This document shows positions 27,665-37,271 of a stretch of 64,000 bases of DNA, in pieces. Position 1 is the first letter of the stretch; every line of letters starts with the position of its first letter. Location of the stretch: positions 1 through 64,000 of the forward strand of contig NZ_JPGL01000052.1 of NCBI RefSeq assembly GCF_000732615.1, given 5' to 3'. The notes below the pieces were generated by a model. That model was not told the origin of the DNA. It saw only the letters and a program-made list of their open reading frames with translations, and did no database searches. Made by a program: the position numbers and the translations under genes. This DNA is from Burkholderia paludis (GTDB taxonomy: Bacteria > Pseudomonadota > Gammaproteobacteria > Burkholderiales > Burkholderiaceae).

Positions 27665-28615
27665 ATGATCAACAGTAAACTTGAAGCGACAGTTGTCGTT
27701 TTGCTCGCGACCGCCTGTGCGGGTGCCATTGCAACGGAGAACGGACAGCAAAGCTATCCCCTCGGTGTAAACACGGTTCTGGACGGTATCTTGCCGTATC
27801 CAGGGACTACGCAGTTTTATAACTACACCGTGTTCTATACCGCGAACCGGTTTGCAGGTTCGAATGGCGGGAGTTCGATTCCCGGCTTTAAAAGCAACGT
27901 ATTTATTGATAGCCCACGGGTGCTGCACACCTGGAGTCCGATGTTGGGACCGTTCACCATGACGTCCGGAATCGTGGTTCCGGTGGTGCATGCGAACGTA
28001 AGTGTATTTGGATCGAGCGATTCCCGATGGGGCCTGGGTGATGTAGTCGTGCACGCGATGACGCTCGGATATGCGGACCCTGCGCACTATTTCTTTTCGG
28101 CGTTTGCCTTCGATTTTGCACTTCCTTCCGGGAAGTTTTCTCCGAACCATGTTGCCAATACCGGCATAAACTCGTACGCGTTCATGCCGAACATCAGTGC
28201 GACCTATTTTCCGTTCGAGAAAGTCGAGGTATCGGCGACTGCCGGTTACGAGATCAATTCCCCGGACCGTGACACAGGCTACCACTCGGGGAACGTTGCT
28301 TTCCTTGACTGGGTAGCAGGCTACGCCGTGACGTCGAAGCTGCAACTCGGCGTGCAGGGGTATGCGCTGAAACAGACGACGGACGACACTCTAAACGGCG
28401 CTGCATACGAGGGTGGATTTCGCGGAAGAGTTTATGCAATCGGTCCGCAGGTCAGATTCGACTTCGCCCAGTACTCAGGCATCGTTTTCAAATGGCAGCA
28501 TGAATTCGGTGCCCGTAATCGCCCTCAGGGGGACAGAATATGGCTGGAGTTGACTTTCCCGATCGATGGCAAGGTCGCGCAGTCCAGAGGAGCAAGTCAA
28601 TCCGATTCACGGTGA
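27665..28615 (+). CDS. Outer-membrane channel, phenol-degradation MetA/SphA-like
   Basis: This 316-residue beta-rich protein has a signal peptide (MINSKLEATVVVLLATACAG) and belongs to the transporter-like group often found beside aromatic catabolism genes (meta-pathway of phenol degradation family). Alternating strands such as FSAFAFDFALPSGKFS, and a final strand followed by a short tail, fit a monomeric beta-barrel. A GGAG ribosome site lies 6 nt before ATG 27665, so the longer upstream frame is not used. It probably admits the pathway substrate through the outer membrane. Confidence 0.82.
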   Translation: MINSKLEATVVVLLATACAGAIATENGQQSYPLGVNTVLDGILPYPGTTQFYNYTVFYTANRFAGSNGGSSIPGFKSNVFIDSPRVLHTWSPMLGPFTMTSGIVVPVVHANVSVFGSSDSRWGLGDVVVHAMTLGYADPAHYFFSAFAFDFALPSGKFSPNHVANTGINSYAFMPNISATYFPFEKVEVSATAGYEINSPDRDTGYHSGNVAFLDWVAGYAVTSKLQLGVQGYALKQTTDDTLNGAAYEGGFRGRVYAIGPQVRFDFAQYSGIVFKWQHEFGARNRPQGDRIWLELTFPIDGKVAQSRGASQSDSR

Positions 28616-28636
28616 GGGCGACGACACGTACGTTGC

Positions 28637-28753
28637 CTATTCAAAGCGACCGGCCGGGATCGAGCGGGGCCGCTTCCGGTCGTACAGCTCGATGTAGTTG
28701 CCGATGGTGCGCCGGGTGTGGCCGACCGTCTCGTCGTCGGCTTCGCCGGCGTT
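28637..28753 (-). pseudogene. Possible transposase C-terminus relic
   Basis: A 38-codon open stretch directly after the CPBP stop codon encodes TRRTIGNYIELYDRKRPRS. This resembles the YIxxYNxxRPHS region near the C-terminus of IS3-family transposases. No other IS part or terminal repeat is visible. It could also be chance coding in GC-rich DNA. Confidence 0.3.
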
Positions 28754-29683
28754 CTAGCCGGACGCCGGCAGCTTTGCCGGGAGGGGTTCGGTTGGCGAGA
28801 ACCAGCCTCCCGTTATTTGCAGAACCCCGTACATTGCCCCAAGAGGCAATGCGCCTTTCAGGATCGCGAGGGAAATCCAGTCATACGTTGTGATCGTCGT
28901 GGCGACCTGCATATGATGTACCGGACCCGTGAACAATAGTAATTTCAAGACCACACATATATTCATCGTCGAATGTGCGCCGATGGCAAGCTCGAGGCGT
29001 TGATCGCGCAGGCACAAAGCGGACAACCCAAGCGAGGTCGCCAGCATCAGCGTCTTTATTTTCAGATCATATTGTGTATGGAAGGCGGCAAACAGGATGG
29101 CGACGAGTGCCGCGGCCAGCGCCGGCATGCGTACATGCTGGCCGATGGTCTGGGTCAGCCAGCCCCGGAAAAACAGTTCTTCCGCGAACGCAAGGAACGG
29201 AATGGCGATGATCGCAACAACTGCCGCAAAGATCGCGCTGGCGGCAGGCCGTTCAAAGTGATCGAGGGGAATCGTCCAGGCGCCATATCGCGTCGAAATG
29301 TACAGCGACATGGCAGCGATACCGAGCAGGTTGGCAGGCAGGTACAACGCCGCGCCAACGAAGCATCGACGAACGCTGAACGTCAGATCGGTGGAAACCA
29401 GCGAGAGAAAAGGGCGTTTCAGGATGATTTTGCACGCCAGCCAGAGCCCGAAGATGCATACGAGGGGATTTGCCGCTCCGCTCACGACGGTGGTGCCGAC
29501 GTCCGCGAGATGAACATGTTTCAGATAGATCGACCAGCCCGTAAAGGTCAACATGAGCGATGTGCCCAGAACGCTCAGAAGCACGACCAGCAGGATGGTC
29601 AGAACAGCGGCCTGCCAGCCGCGTCGCCCCGTTTTTGCGAGATCGATAAAAGCACGCGAAGAAGAATCAAGCTCGAGTCTCAT
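28754..29683 (-). CDS. CPBP-family intramembrane metalloprotease
   Basis: This 309-residue polytopic membrane protein has the three CPBP (Abi/Rce1-like) motifs: EELFFRGW (E168, E169, R173), a helix with FAAFH (H202), and GAHSTMN (H237, N241). Family members cleave prenylated or other membrane substrates, or act in self-protection around bacteriocins. About seven to eight helices are visible. A 19-bp perfect palindrome lies 14 bp upstream of the ATG. No bacteriocin gene is visible nearby, so the substrate is unknown. Confidence 0.87.
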   Translation of the reverse strand: MRLELDSSSRAFIDLAKTGRRGWQAAVLTILLVVLLSVLGTSLMLTFTGWSIYLKHVHLADVGTTVVSGAANPLVCIFGLWLACKIILKRPFLSLVSTDLTFSVRRCFVGAALYLPANLLGIAAMSLYISTRYGAWTIPLDHFERPAASAIFAAVVAIIAIPFLAFAEELFFRGWLTQTIGQHVRMPALAAALVAILFAAFHTQYDLKIKTLMLATSLGLSALCLRDQRLELAIGAHSTMNICVVLKLLLFTGPVHHMQVATTITTYDWISLAILKGALPLGAMYGVLQITGGWFSPTEPLPAKLPASG

Positions 29684-29697
29684 GGATACTGTTCACT

Positions 29698-29716
29698 TGA
29701 AACAACGTTTGTTTCA
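29698..29716. promoter_or_regulatory. 19-bp palindrome upstream of the CPBP protease gene
   Basis: TGAAACAA CGT TTGTTTCA is a perfect inverted repeat with 8-bp arms. It is of the TGAAACA/TGTTTCA type bound by many TetR-family repressors. It lies 14 bp before the protease start codon, where binding would block transcription or translation initiation. No TetR gene is adjacent. Confidence 0.6.
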
Positions 29717-29878
29717 GGCAGTGCACCTGCGAAGCCCGGTACTTGCCTGAAACGGACGTTCGAAGCGTTCAACGCGGGAGCCATCCGGGCGGGATCGAAC
29801 CTTCGTCCGAAGGCGCCCGTGGAAACAGGCAGCGCGAGCGGCGCTGCAACACATCGACGCGCGCAGGGTGCCTGCGTG

Positions 29879-30892
29879 CTACGCGCGACTCAGGTGCAGC
29901 ATCGTTTTAAGCTGGCCTACATCCGTTCCGCGGAGATTGCGCAGCCTTGGATTGTCCCAGCGGGCGAACGCCGGGACGTTTTCATCGTCGACGAGCCCGA
30001 TTTCCCTCAGGACGGCAACCGCACTTGCGTAAAGCGCCGACAGATCGCCATCGGCAATCTTGATGGCGATCCCCAAACCGAGGCTCTTGACTCCAATGAC
30101 GTATGTGCCGTCTACGCCCACCTTGCCGACACAGTCCCCGCCGGTCGCTCGCGCAATCGCCAGATCGCAGCGGCCGGTCCCGGAAACCATTTCCGGGTGC
30201 GCTGCCATCGCCGCGAAGATCTCGGACAGGATGGCGTCTTCCTTTGCGCCTCGTCCCGATGCACCGGATGCGAGGCGGGCCCACATCGTCGCAAGCCGTG
30301 ACAGCGGCATGCCGATGTTGGGTGCGCTGCATCCATCCGTGCCGAACCAAAGCTCCGACGCCCGCAGCCCCGAAAGCTGCTCGATTTCCCGAACGATCCC
30401 TTGCTGCAAAGGGTGAGTGTCCGCAACGTAGTCCGTGTGGGTGTGACGATGCAGGCAGCAATACCCGAGGAATCCCGCATGTTTCCCGGAACAGTTGTTG
30501 TGTCGTTGATCGAAGCGGCTTCCGGCAGGGGGCAGGTTGTCTTCGCCGTACTGAATCGGCATATGCACCCCGCAGCGTAGATCCTGCTCCGACAAGCCGA
30601 TCTTCGAGAGCATCGAGTCGACCGCGGCAACGTGGAAATCCTCGCCTGAATGACTACCGCACAATAGCGCCACTTCCGGGTCGGAAAAGCCGAAGTGGGC
30701 CGGCCCCTGATCCCGCACGAACGGAATTGCCTGAAAAGGCTTGATCGTGGAACGAGAGAATGCATAGGCATGGGGATCGCCACACCAGGCAAGCAACGCG
30801 CCTTGGGCGTCCGTCACTGCGACCGACCCCCAGTGACTGCGCTCGACATGGCCATTGCGCATGGCCGTCGCTAAAAGAATGTGATTTGACAT
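29879..30892 (-). CDS. Asparaginase (PF06089 type)
   Basis: This 337-residue protein is of the thermolabile or rhizobial-type asparaginase family, distinct from the E. coli AnsA/AnsB fold. It hydrolyses asparagine to aspartate and ammonia in the cytoplasm. Landmarks are RSTIKPFQAIP near the N-terminus, CSGKHAGFL in the middle and GTDGCSAPN after it. ATG 30892 (MSNHILL) fits the family start, and an upstream ATG at 30913 adds seven residues. Neither has a strong ribosome site. The gene is not in an obvious operon. Confidence 0.85.
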   Translation of the reverse strand: MSNHILLATAMRNGHVERSHWGSVAVTDAQGALLAWCGDPHAYAFSRSTIKPFQAIPFVRDQGPAHFGFSDPEVALLCGSHSGEDFHVAAVDSMLSKIGLSEQDLRCGVHMPIQYGEDNLPPAGSRFDQRHNNCSGKHAGFLGYCCLHRHTHTDYVADTHPLQQGIVREIEQLSGLRASELWFGTDGCSAPNIGMPLSRLATMWARLASGASGRGAKEDAILSEIFAAMAAHPEMVSGTGRCDLAIARATGGDCVGKVGVDGTYVIGVKSLGLGIAIKIADGDLSALYASAVAVLREIGLVDDENVPAFARWDNPRLRNLRGTDVGQLKTMLHLSRA

Positions 30893-31152
30893 GATGGTGT
30901 GTTCGTCGTGCATCGCCGTGAAGATGCCATCGGTCGCTCAACCTGCCCCGGACGCCGATACGTGCCGATTGTCGATGACGATGATCCAGGCGGCAATGTC
31001 GAACGGCCTTTCGCAGCCGAATGCCGATGGGTGTGGCTGTCTGTCGCCGACCCTCGACGGTCGCCGGCCATTCTCGTCAGGGCAGCCTTTGGCCGGGCGT
31101 TGACATCGCCGCTGCCCCCGGGCCCCGCATGGGGGCCCATGACGCGGCGCCG

Positions 31153-32097
31153 TCATCGGCCGTTGCGCCTGAAGGTGAACGCGGTGCCGCCGCAGCATTT
31201 GCCGTCTTGCAGGTAGACGTCGAAGGTCTTGTCGACGACGGCGTAGCTGACCGTCACGACGTCCACGCCGTCGTTCGGCAGATAGGTGCCCGACATCGCA
31301 GGCACGAAATCGATTGCGTCGCGGGCGAGCAGGTAGAGATGCTCGTCATGGACGGTGGTGGCGGGCGACAGCATCTTCAGGTCGTCTTCCACGACGCTGT
31401 CGTGGGGCTGGTTGATCTCGTACTGCATGCCCGAATCACGGTAGGGAATCGACAGCAGCACCTTGCCGTCGACGCTCAGACGCACGGCGAGCGAGGCGTC
31501 TACCGTGACCGTCATGCTGTTGAGCCGGTGCAGGTCGTCGCGCGTCAGGCTGACGTCCGAGAACTCGCGACGCGCCATTTCGATGGACGACACGTTCGAT
31601 TTCCAGCGGCCCTTGTCCCGCCACGATTCCCACATGCCGTTGGCGCCCCCCGAGCCGCTGATGCTATCGAGCCGGTAGGTGCCGATCGCCTGCTTGAGAA
31701 TCTCGCGCTTCGAGCCGATGATGATTTCCGAGGTCTGATGCGCGTCGACGGGCAGTTTCCGGTCGCCGCGGGCCGATGTCCACGTACCGCCGAGCGTGTC
31801 GCCGGCCACCTTGCCGACGAAGGTGCCGGTGCGTTTGCCGGTGTCTCCGGTCTCGTCCATCGTAAAGGCGCCGGATGGGTCGATCGTGCCGTTCACGTAG
31901 ATGTCATTGCGCTTGCCGGCGTAGCGATAGCTTCCCGAAAGCCTGCCGTCGACATTCTTGAGATCCATCGTGAATGCATAGCGATCGCCGAGGCGGCCGG
32001 CAAATGTCTTGTGGAAATACTGGGGCGCGGCCAGCGCCGTGGTCGCGGTCATCCAGGATAAAAGCAGGGCGGCGAACCGCAGGGCGTAACGGAACAT
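31153..32097 (-). CDS. Exported protein of unknown function
   Basis: This 314-residue protein has a clear Sec signal peptide (MFRYALRFAALLLSWMTATTALAA). The mature part is rich in beta strands and includes a repeated Gly/Asp pattern, GRLSGSYRYAG and GTFVGKVAGDTLGGTW. The C-terminus has a Cys pair (GKCCGGTAF). I do not recognise a domain. ATG 32097 begins the signal peptide and is preferred to an upstream in-frame start. It probably acts in the periplasm. Confidence 0.72.
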   Translation of the reverse strand: MFRYALRFAALLLSWMTATTALAAPQYFHKTFAGRLGDRYAFTMDLKNVDGRLSGSYRYAGKRNDIYVNGTIDPSGAFTMDETGDTGKRTGTFVGKVAGDTLGGTWTSARGDRKLPVDAHQTSEIIIGSKREILKQAIGTYRLDSISGSGGANGMWESWRDKGRWKSNVSSIEMARREFSDVSLTRDDLHRLNSMTVTVDASLAVRLSVDGKVLLSIPYRDSGMQYEINQPHDSVVEDDLKMLSPATTVHDEHLYLLARDAIDFVPAMSGTYLPNDGVDVVTVSYAVVDKTFDVYLQDGKCCGGTAFTFRRNGR

Positions 32098-32341
32098 GGA
32101 GCGTCGTCGGTATGGGCGGTGGCCCGATTGTGTCACGCCTTGCCGATCGGTGATGGGTGGCCGCGCGCGGAAATCGCCTGGCCGGGAGGGTTTGCGGGGT
32201 AGGGAGCGTCGGCGATTCCGGACCAGGCTTTGCCGGACAGACCGTTTCCGGCCGATTGTCGACGTATGCGTTGAATTTCAGCCGGTTCGAGCATGACTTC
32301 GTCACGACCACCCAAAAAAAGATCCATCGCAGACCTGCCGA

Positions 32342-32620
32342 CTATCCGGCCGCCCGGTTCCTCGTGAATCGGATGTGTAGCGCAAATGCCCGGTGCCTCA
32401 GGTTTTGCGGAAAACTTCGATTCCCGGAAATCTCCCGCAGTATCTCGTCTATCTCGTCGTCAACGGCCAGACCTTGCTCCAGCCAACCAATCGCCAGATC
32501 ACACCAGTACGGTAATGGCCATCGTAGCCCTGCCATAACGACTTCACGAGCAGAATCGATGTCCGACGAGAATGCCGCCAGGGGGCGTTCAAGCGGCCTG
32601 ACTATCGAGGGCGAGTTCAT
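32342..32620 (-). CDS. Small uncharacterised protein
   Basis: This 92-residue frame has protein-like composition in its second part: LRWPLPYWCDLAIGWLEQGL, then an acidic helix (VDDEIDEILREI) and a basic end. The longer frame reaching 32983 is low-complexity upstream and overlaps the next gene, so an internal ATG at 32620 is used. No ribosome site is obvious and no family is recognised. Confidence 0.5.
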   Translation of the reverse strand: MNSPSIVRPLERPLAAFSSDIDSAREVVMAGLRWPLPYWCDLAIGWLEQGLAVDDEIDEILREISGNRSFPQNLRHRAFALHIRFTRNRAAG

Positions 32621-32960
32621 CCCGAAGCGTGATTGGTTTTGGTTGAAGAGGTTGCGTACAAGGCGAGCCTGATCGATTCTCGTTGGTTCAGGCAACCAAG
32701 TCGACTGACCGATTGAATCCGCCGCCGGCCTCCGACCGTCGGCACTGCCGCTCTGCGCGGCCGGGGCGGCACCCGGAGACAGCGGGCGCCGTCCCGTTGC
32801 TGCCGGTCGGGCCGCTGCAGTTCCAGCGATGGGTGTCGAAGCACAATGGTCACTGCGTTGGCGGATCGGTCGGAGCAACGGAGTGCCGGGCGCACCCCGT
32901 GACTGACCTGATTCCAGCCCCGCGCCGGGCGCGACTCGAGACGCCAACGGCAAGCGACGG
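32621..32960. other. Intergenic region, no convincing gene
   Basis: The 340 bp between the two small minus-strand genes stay open in one frame but encode Pro/Ala/Arg-rich sequence without any domain. Confidence 0.4.
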
Positions 32961-33344
32961 TCAGAGATCCCCGCGGACTTCACCGGTTCCCAGCTCGCTC
33001 CGCTGCCGGTTGACTTCCGCCCAAAGCTCGTCGCTGTCGTTCTCGCGCAGCAGGACCATCCAGTCCAGTTGATCGTCGGTCACGCCGAAGTATTCCAGGA
33101 TTTCCAGGCGAACCGCATCGACGAACTGCGCGTATTCCGGGGACGCCTGGGCCTGCGCGTGCAACGCGTCGTATGCGGCGTCGTCCGCGCCGCTGCCGTG
33201 CTCGTCGATGTAGCGCGAGATCCACTGGTCGCGTTCGTAGTCGTAATCGGCCTCGGCGCGCATCGCTTGCGCAGCCGTGTAGAAATCCAGTTGGGCAAAC
33301 GCGGCGATCGCCGCCGTTGTCGCCGCGTCGAATGTAGTCGTCAT
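32961..33344 (-). CDS. Uncharacterised acidic protein
   Basis: This 127-residue cytoplasmic protein is strongly acidic and helical (for example EADYDYERDQWISRYIDEHG and FGVTDDQLDWMVLLRENDSD). It has no membrane segment, signal or recognised domain. ATG 33344 (MTTTFDAAT) follows a GAGATGGA sequence. An upstream ATG at 33365 is also possible. Confidence 0.65.
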   Translation of the reverse strand: MTTTFDAATTAAIAAFAQLDFYTAAQAMRAEADYDYERDQWISRYIDEHGSGADDAAYDALHAQAQASPEYAQFVDAVRLEILEYFGVTDDQLDWMVLLRENDSDELWAEVNRQRSELGTGEVRGDL

Positions 33345-33365
33345 TCCATCTCTCATGTTGATCAT

Positions 33366-33725
33366 GACGCATCATCTCACGGGCCGCACGGGTCGCACGG
33401 GCGGCAGGGCGCTCGTTTGGCTGCATGGCAAGCACCGTGATGAAAGCAATCGGGTGCGGTAGATCGCAGAACACGCTTCGAGCGCCAGACCGGCCGCGGG
33501 TCGCGAGTGGCTCATCAGGGCCGGGCAATCGTCTCTGGTGATCGATGGAAGCCAACGGTGGATTCAACGCCGGCCGCGCGGCCTCGTACACCGCCCGCCC
33601 CCCGTGAGCGGTTGCCTCGAACGCCGTCACTCCAACGTCCGAGGCAGCTCACGCGAGCTTCAGCAAAGCTGCATCGCGATCACAACGGCGCCATCCATCG
33701 AACAGAGGCCATCGGGTGACATTTT
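33366..33725. other. Intergenic region, no convincing gene
   Basis: About 360 bp follow the valS-like gene. Open frames in this stretch have no recognisable content, and no terminator-like hairpin with a T run stands out. Confidence 0.4.
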
Positions 33726-36305
33726 TCAGGCAAAAGCGATGCTGATCTGAAACGACTCCGAGGCAACCATTTCGATCCGATCCACCTGTCCGGCGCGACA
33801 CAAATCGTGCTCCACCGATCGCAAGAGCGCCAACCGTTGCGCCGAATCGCTGACGGTCATGCTGGCGATACCCGCTTTCATCGACAGCTTCGATTCCGAT
33901 TTGGTCCGGCGAATCTCCCGCAAGACATCGGAGACCACGTCGATCGTGGCGACGATTGCCTCCGGTCCGGCGAGCGCCTCAAGCAAGCCGGCGTCCGGCC
34001 ACGGAGCGCGATGGACCGACGTCGCATTCCACCACGACCAGCTTTCCTCGGCGGCAAAAGGCAGGAACGGCGCGAACAGCCTCTGGAGGACCGACATCGA
34101 TTCCGCCAGTGCCCGATGCGCGGACGCCGCCCCACCGCCGGTGCCGTGCGCCCGGCTCTTCACCAGTTCGACATAGTCGTCGCAATACCACCAGAAAAAG
34201 GCTTCCGTTTGCTCGATCGCCTTGCTGTAGTCGAGAGAGGCCAGCGCAGCCGTGGCGAGTTCGACGACCTTCGAGAGGCGCCCGATCATTGCGCGATCCA
34301 ACGCCTCCGTGAGACCGTCGCCGGGAGTGCAGGCAAAGCCGAGCGCGAACTTCGACACGTTCAAAAGCTTCAATGCCAGCCGCCGACCGTTCTTCATCTG
34401 CGTTTCGTCGAACGCGGCGTCCATGCCCGGACGCCCCAATGCCGCCCAGTAGCGAACGCCGTCGGAACCGTACGTGTCGAGCAGCGCAAGCGGCGTCACC
34501 ACGTTTCCCTTCGACTTCGACATTTTCTTCCGGTCAGGATCCAGAATCCAGCCGGACAGCATCGCGTTCTTCCACGGCAACTGCTTCGTTTCCAGATGCG
34601 ATCTGACGACTGTCGAAAACAGCCATGTCCGGATGATGTCGTGCCCCTGTGGGCGAAGATCCATGGGAAACACGCGTTCGAAGCAGCCATCGATATCTTC
34701 CCAGCCCGCCGCGATCTGGGGCGTGAGGGAACTCGTCGCCCATGTATCCATGATGTCGGTTTCCCCGATGAATCCCCCGGGCTGTCCTCGTTGAGACGCG
34801 ATGAACCCCGGCGGAACATGTGACTGAGGGTCGATCGGCAGCGTGGACTCGTCCGGGCAGATGGGCGCGCCAAAATCCGGCAGGCCCAGCGAATCGAGCG
34901 GATACCACAGTGGAATCGGCACGCCGAAAACCCGTTGACGGCTTATCAACCAGTCTCCGTTCAGGCCGCCGACCCAGTTCGCATAGCGGCTTCCCATGAA
35001 ACCGGGATGCCAGCCGAGCGCCTCGCCCGACCCCAGAAGCTCGTCTCGCAGCGCGGGGTCACGGCCGCCATTGCGCAGATACCACTGGCGCGTCGCGATA
35101 ATCTCGAGCGGGCGGTCACCCTTCTCGAAGAACTTGACGGTGTGCGTGATCGGCCGCGGCAAACCGGTCAGATCGCCGCTCGACGCCAGCATTCCGACGA
35201 TCCGGCGACGTGCTTCCGCCACCGTGCAGCCGGCGATTTGCAGGTACGATGCACGACCCTCCGGCGATTCGATCCAGTCGGGCGCGCCGCGCTCCAGGCG
35301 GCCGTCCTTGCCGATGACGGCGCGGGTCGGCAAATTCAGTTCGCGCCACCAGATCACATCCGTGAGATCCCCGAAGGTACAGATCATCGCGAGGCCCGTT
35401 CCCTTCGCGGGGTCGGCAAGCGCATGCGTCATCACGGGGATGTCGATCCCGAACAACGGACAACGGACCCGGGCGCCGATCAACCGGCGAAAACGCTCGT
35501 CCCCGGGATGCGCAACCAGCGCGACGCATGCCGGTAGCAGCTCCGGCCGGGTGGTGGACACGATCACGTCGTTGCCGTCGACGTCGATAAAGCGGAGATC
35601 GTGATAGGCGCCGGCGATATCGCGATCTTCGAGTTCGGCCTGGGCGATTGCGGTCTGGAACGTCACGTCCCACAGGCACGGAGCCTGCTGGCTATAGAGC
35701 TCGCCGCGTTTCAGATTTCGCAGCAACGCACGCTGGCTGGTGCGCTGCGCACGTTCGTCGATCGTCGCGTAGGCGAGGCTCCAGTCGACCGAAATACCGA
35801 GGCGAATGAACAGATCGCGGAACGCGACCTCGTCGATCTTCGTCAACCGATGACATAGTTCAAGGAAGTTGCGCCGGCTGATCCGGGCAAACAACGAGCG
35901 CTGCGACGGTGCGACATCAGGCGCGCAATAGTCCGGATGATATTCGGCTTCCGGATCGCAGACGACGCCGTAGTAGTTTTCGACGCGCCGCTCCGTCGGC
36001 AGGCCGTTGTCGTCCCAGCCCATCGGATAAAAAACCGTCTTGCCCGTCATTCGCTGGAAGCGGGCAATGATGTCGGCATGGGTATAGCTGAACACGTGGC
36101 CGACGTGCAGCGAACCTGAAACGGTCGGAGGCGGGGTGTCGATCGAAAAGACGGATTGACGGTCGGCCTGCCGGTCGAACGCGAACGTGCGATCTGTTTC
36201 CCATTGCCGAGTCCAGCGGGCTTCGATCCCGTCGAGTGTCGGCTTGTCGGGAATGCGGTGGGTCGATGGACGCGGCGATTCCGGAGAAAGTAGTGGGCTC
36301 TTCAT
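33726..36305 (-). CDS. valS: Valyl-tRNA synthetase, archaeal/rickettsial-type
   Basis: This 859-residue class I synthetase charges tRNA-Val. The HIGH motif is HVGH (SGSLHVGHVFSYTHAD, about residue 68) and the KMSKS loop is intact (KKMSKSKGN, about residue 595). The CP1 editing domain and a C-terminal anticodon-binding domain are present. The segment PMGWDDNGLPTERRVENYYG and the short length (about 860 against about 950 for the usual beta-proteobacterial ValRS) point to the archaeal/actinobacterial/rickettsial form. It is therefore probably an extra, horizontally acquired copy. ATG 36305 is used, and the start region lacks a clear ribosome site. It is not clustered with other translation genes. 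Confidence 0.9.
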   Translation of the reverse strand: MKSPLLSPESPRPSTHRIPDKPTLDGIEARWTRQWETDRTFAFDRQADRQSVFSIDTPPPTVSGSLHVGHVFSYTHADIIARFQRMTGKTVFYPMGWDDNGLPTERRVENYYGVVCDPEAEYHPDYCAPDVAPSQRSLFARISRRNFLELCHRLTKIDEVAFRDLFIRLGISVDWSLAYATIDERAQRTSQRALLRNLKRGELYSQQAPCLWDVTFQTAIAQAELEDRDIAGAYHDLRFIDVDGNDVIVSTTRPELLPACVALVAHPGDERFRRLIGARVRCPLFGIDIPVMTHALADPAKGTGLAMICTFGDLTDVIWWRELNLPTRAVIGKDGRLERGAPDWIESPEGRASYLQIAGCTVAEARRRIVGMLASSGDLTGLPRPITHTVKFFEKGDRPLEIIATRQWYLRNGGRDPALRDELLGSGEALGWHPGFMGSRYANWVGGLNGDWLISRQRVFGVPIPLWYPLDSLGLPDFGAPICPDESTLPIDPQSHVPPGFIASQRGQPGGFIGETDIMDTWATSSLTPQIAAGWEDIDGCFERVFPMDLRPQGHDIIRTWLFSTVVRSHLETKQLPWKNAMLSGWILDPDRKKMSKSKGNVVTPLALLDTYGSDGVRYWAALGRPGMDAAFDETQMKNGRRLALKLLNVSKFALGFACTPGDGLTEALDRAMIGRLSKVVELATAALASLDYSKAIEQTEAFFWWYCDDYVELVKSRAHGTGGGAASAHRALAESMSVLQRLFAPFLPFAAEESWSWWNATSVHRAPWPDAGLLEALAGPEAIVATIDVVSDVLREIRRTKSESKLSMKAGIASMTVSDSAQRLALLRSVEHDLCRAGQVDRIEMVASESFQISIAFA

Positions 36306-37271
36306 TGTGTGTCGGCACAGATAAGGTGACGAGTCCACGTTTGCGCAACGACCGGTGCGACTCGCGACATGAGCGAGCGCAGCGCAGGCCGGTACGGCAA
36401 ACGGGGCGGGCGGTATTCAGGAACGTGGGGCAGACTGCACGCCAGCAAAGGCCGTCGTCAGCGAAGGCTGGACTGGCTTGCGAAAACGGCGCGCAACGGC
36501 ACGAGCGACTGCGATATCGGGCGACGGAGGGAAGAGCCAGCGACGGAAAAACCGGCTGCAAAGAGATCCAATGAACTTGCGAGTGCCACTGGATGAAGCA
36601 GTGCGCAATGACAGATGCGCTTGAGGCGGGATTGGGTGAAGCAGTGACGCTGTTGCAGCGCTTAGCGCGTCGCTACGTTTAACGGTGACATAGCATCCTC
36701 CGGAGGTAAATGGGAGAAAAGGATTGTTCCGGCTTGTGGCGCGGACGTATTTTTATAACCGATTCCCGTCATTCCCGCAACAGCTGCGCCTCTTGAAAGG
36801 TGTGACGAAAGTCAGCGGCGGTGAGTAATGGCGCGCATCGTCGCGCTGAACGAGGATCTCTACGGCAATGGATGCCGGGGGATGGGGCAGAGGACGACAG
36901 GAAGCGATGCCGACGTCAGGCGGGCTCTACGGCGGTTGCCGGATCAAGCCAGGATTTCGTCGTAAGGAAAAGCGATGCGCTGGGTTATAAGCGTGGCAAA
37001 CAAGCTTCCGTCCGTATGGGGCGCCGTCGATATCGCGGATATCGAATTAAAAGAGCGCTACGGAGATAAGTGGAAGCGCGCTGCCCTTTCCCTGATTCAG
37101 CGGGTGTTTCGGACAAGTTCGAAGATTGGGGTAATCCCGTGTTGCCGTCTTATGGAGATAAAACGCGGGATGCGAGGGGAGAAACATGAATACGTTGATT
37201 CTGTACACCTCAATAGATGGCATAATAAGCGGCATCGCGCTTCGCGATCAACGAAACAGGGAGATCGATTC
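36306..37271. other. Long intergenic region between valS and the H-NS-like gene
   Basis: The 966 bp hold no convincing gene. The part before the H-NS-like gene (about 36960-37260) is richer in A and T and probably contains its promoter. A short GC palindrome (CCTCCGGAGG) lies near 36702-36711. Confidence 0.4.

Noticed and set aside
31021..32061. Plus-strand open frame of 346 codons opposite the exported protein
   Set aside because: The minus-strand gene has a signal peptide and protein-like composition, whereas the plus frame has none.
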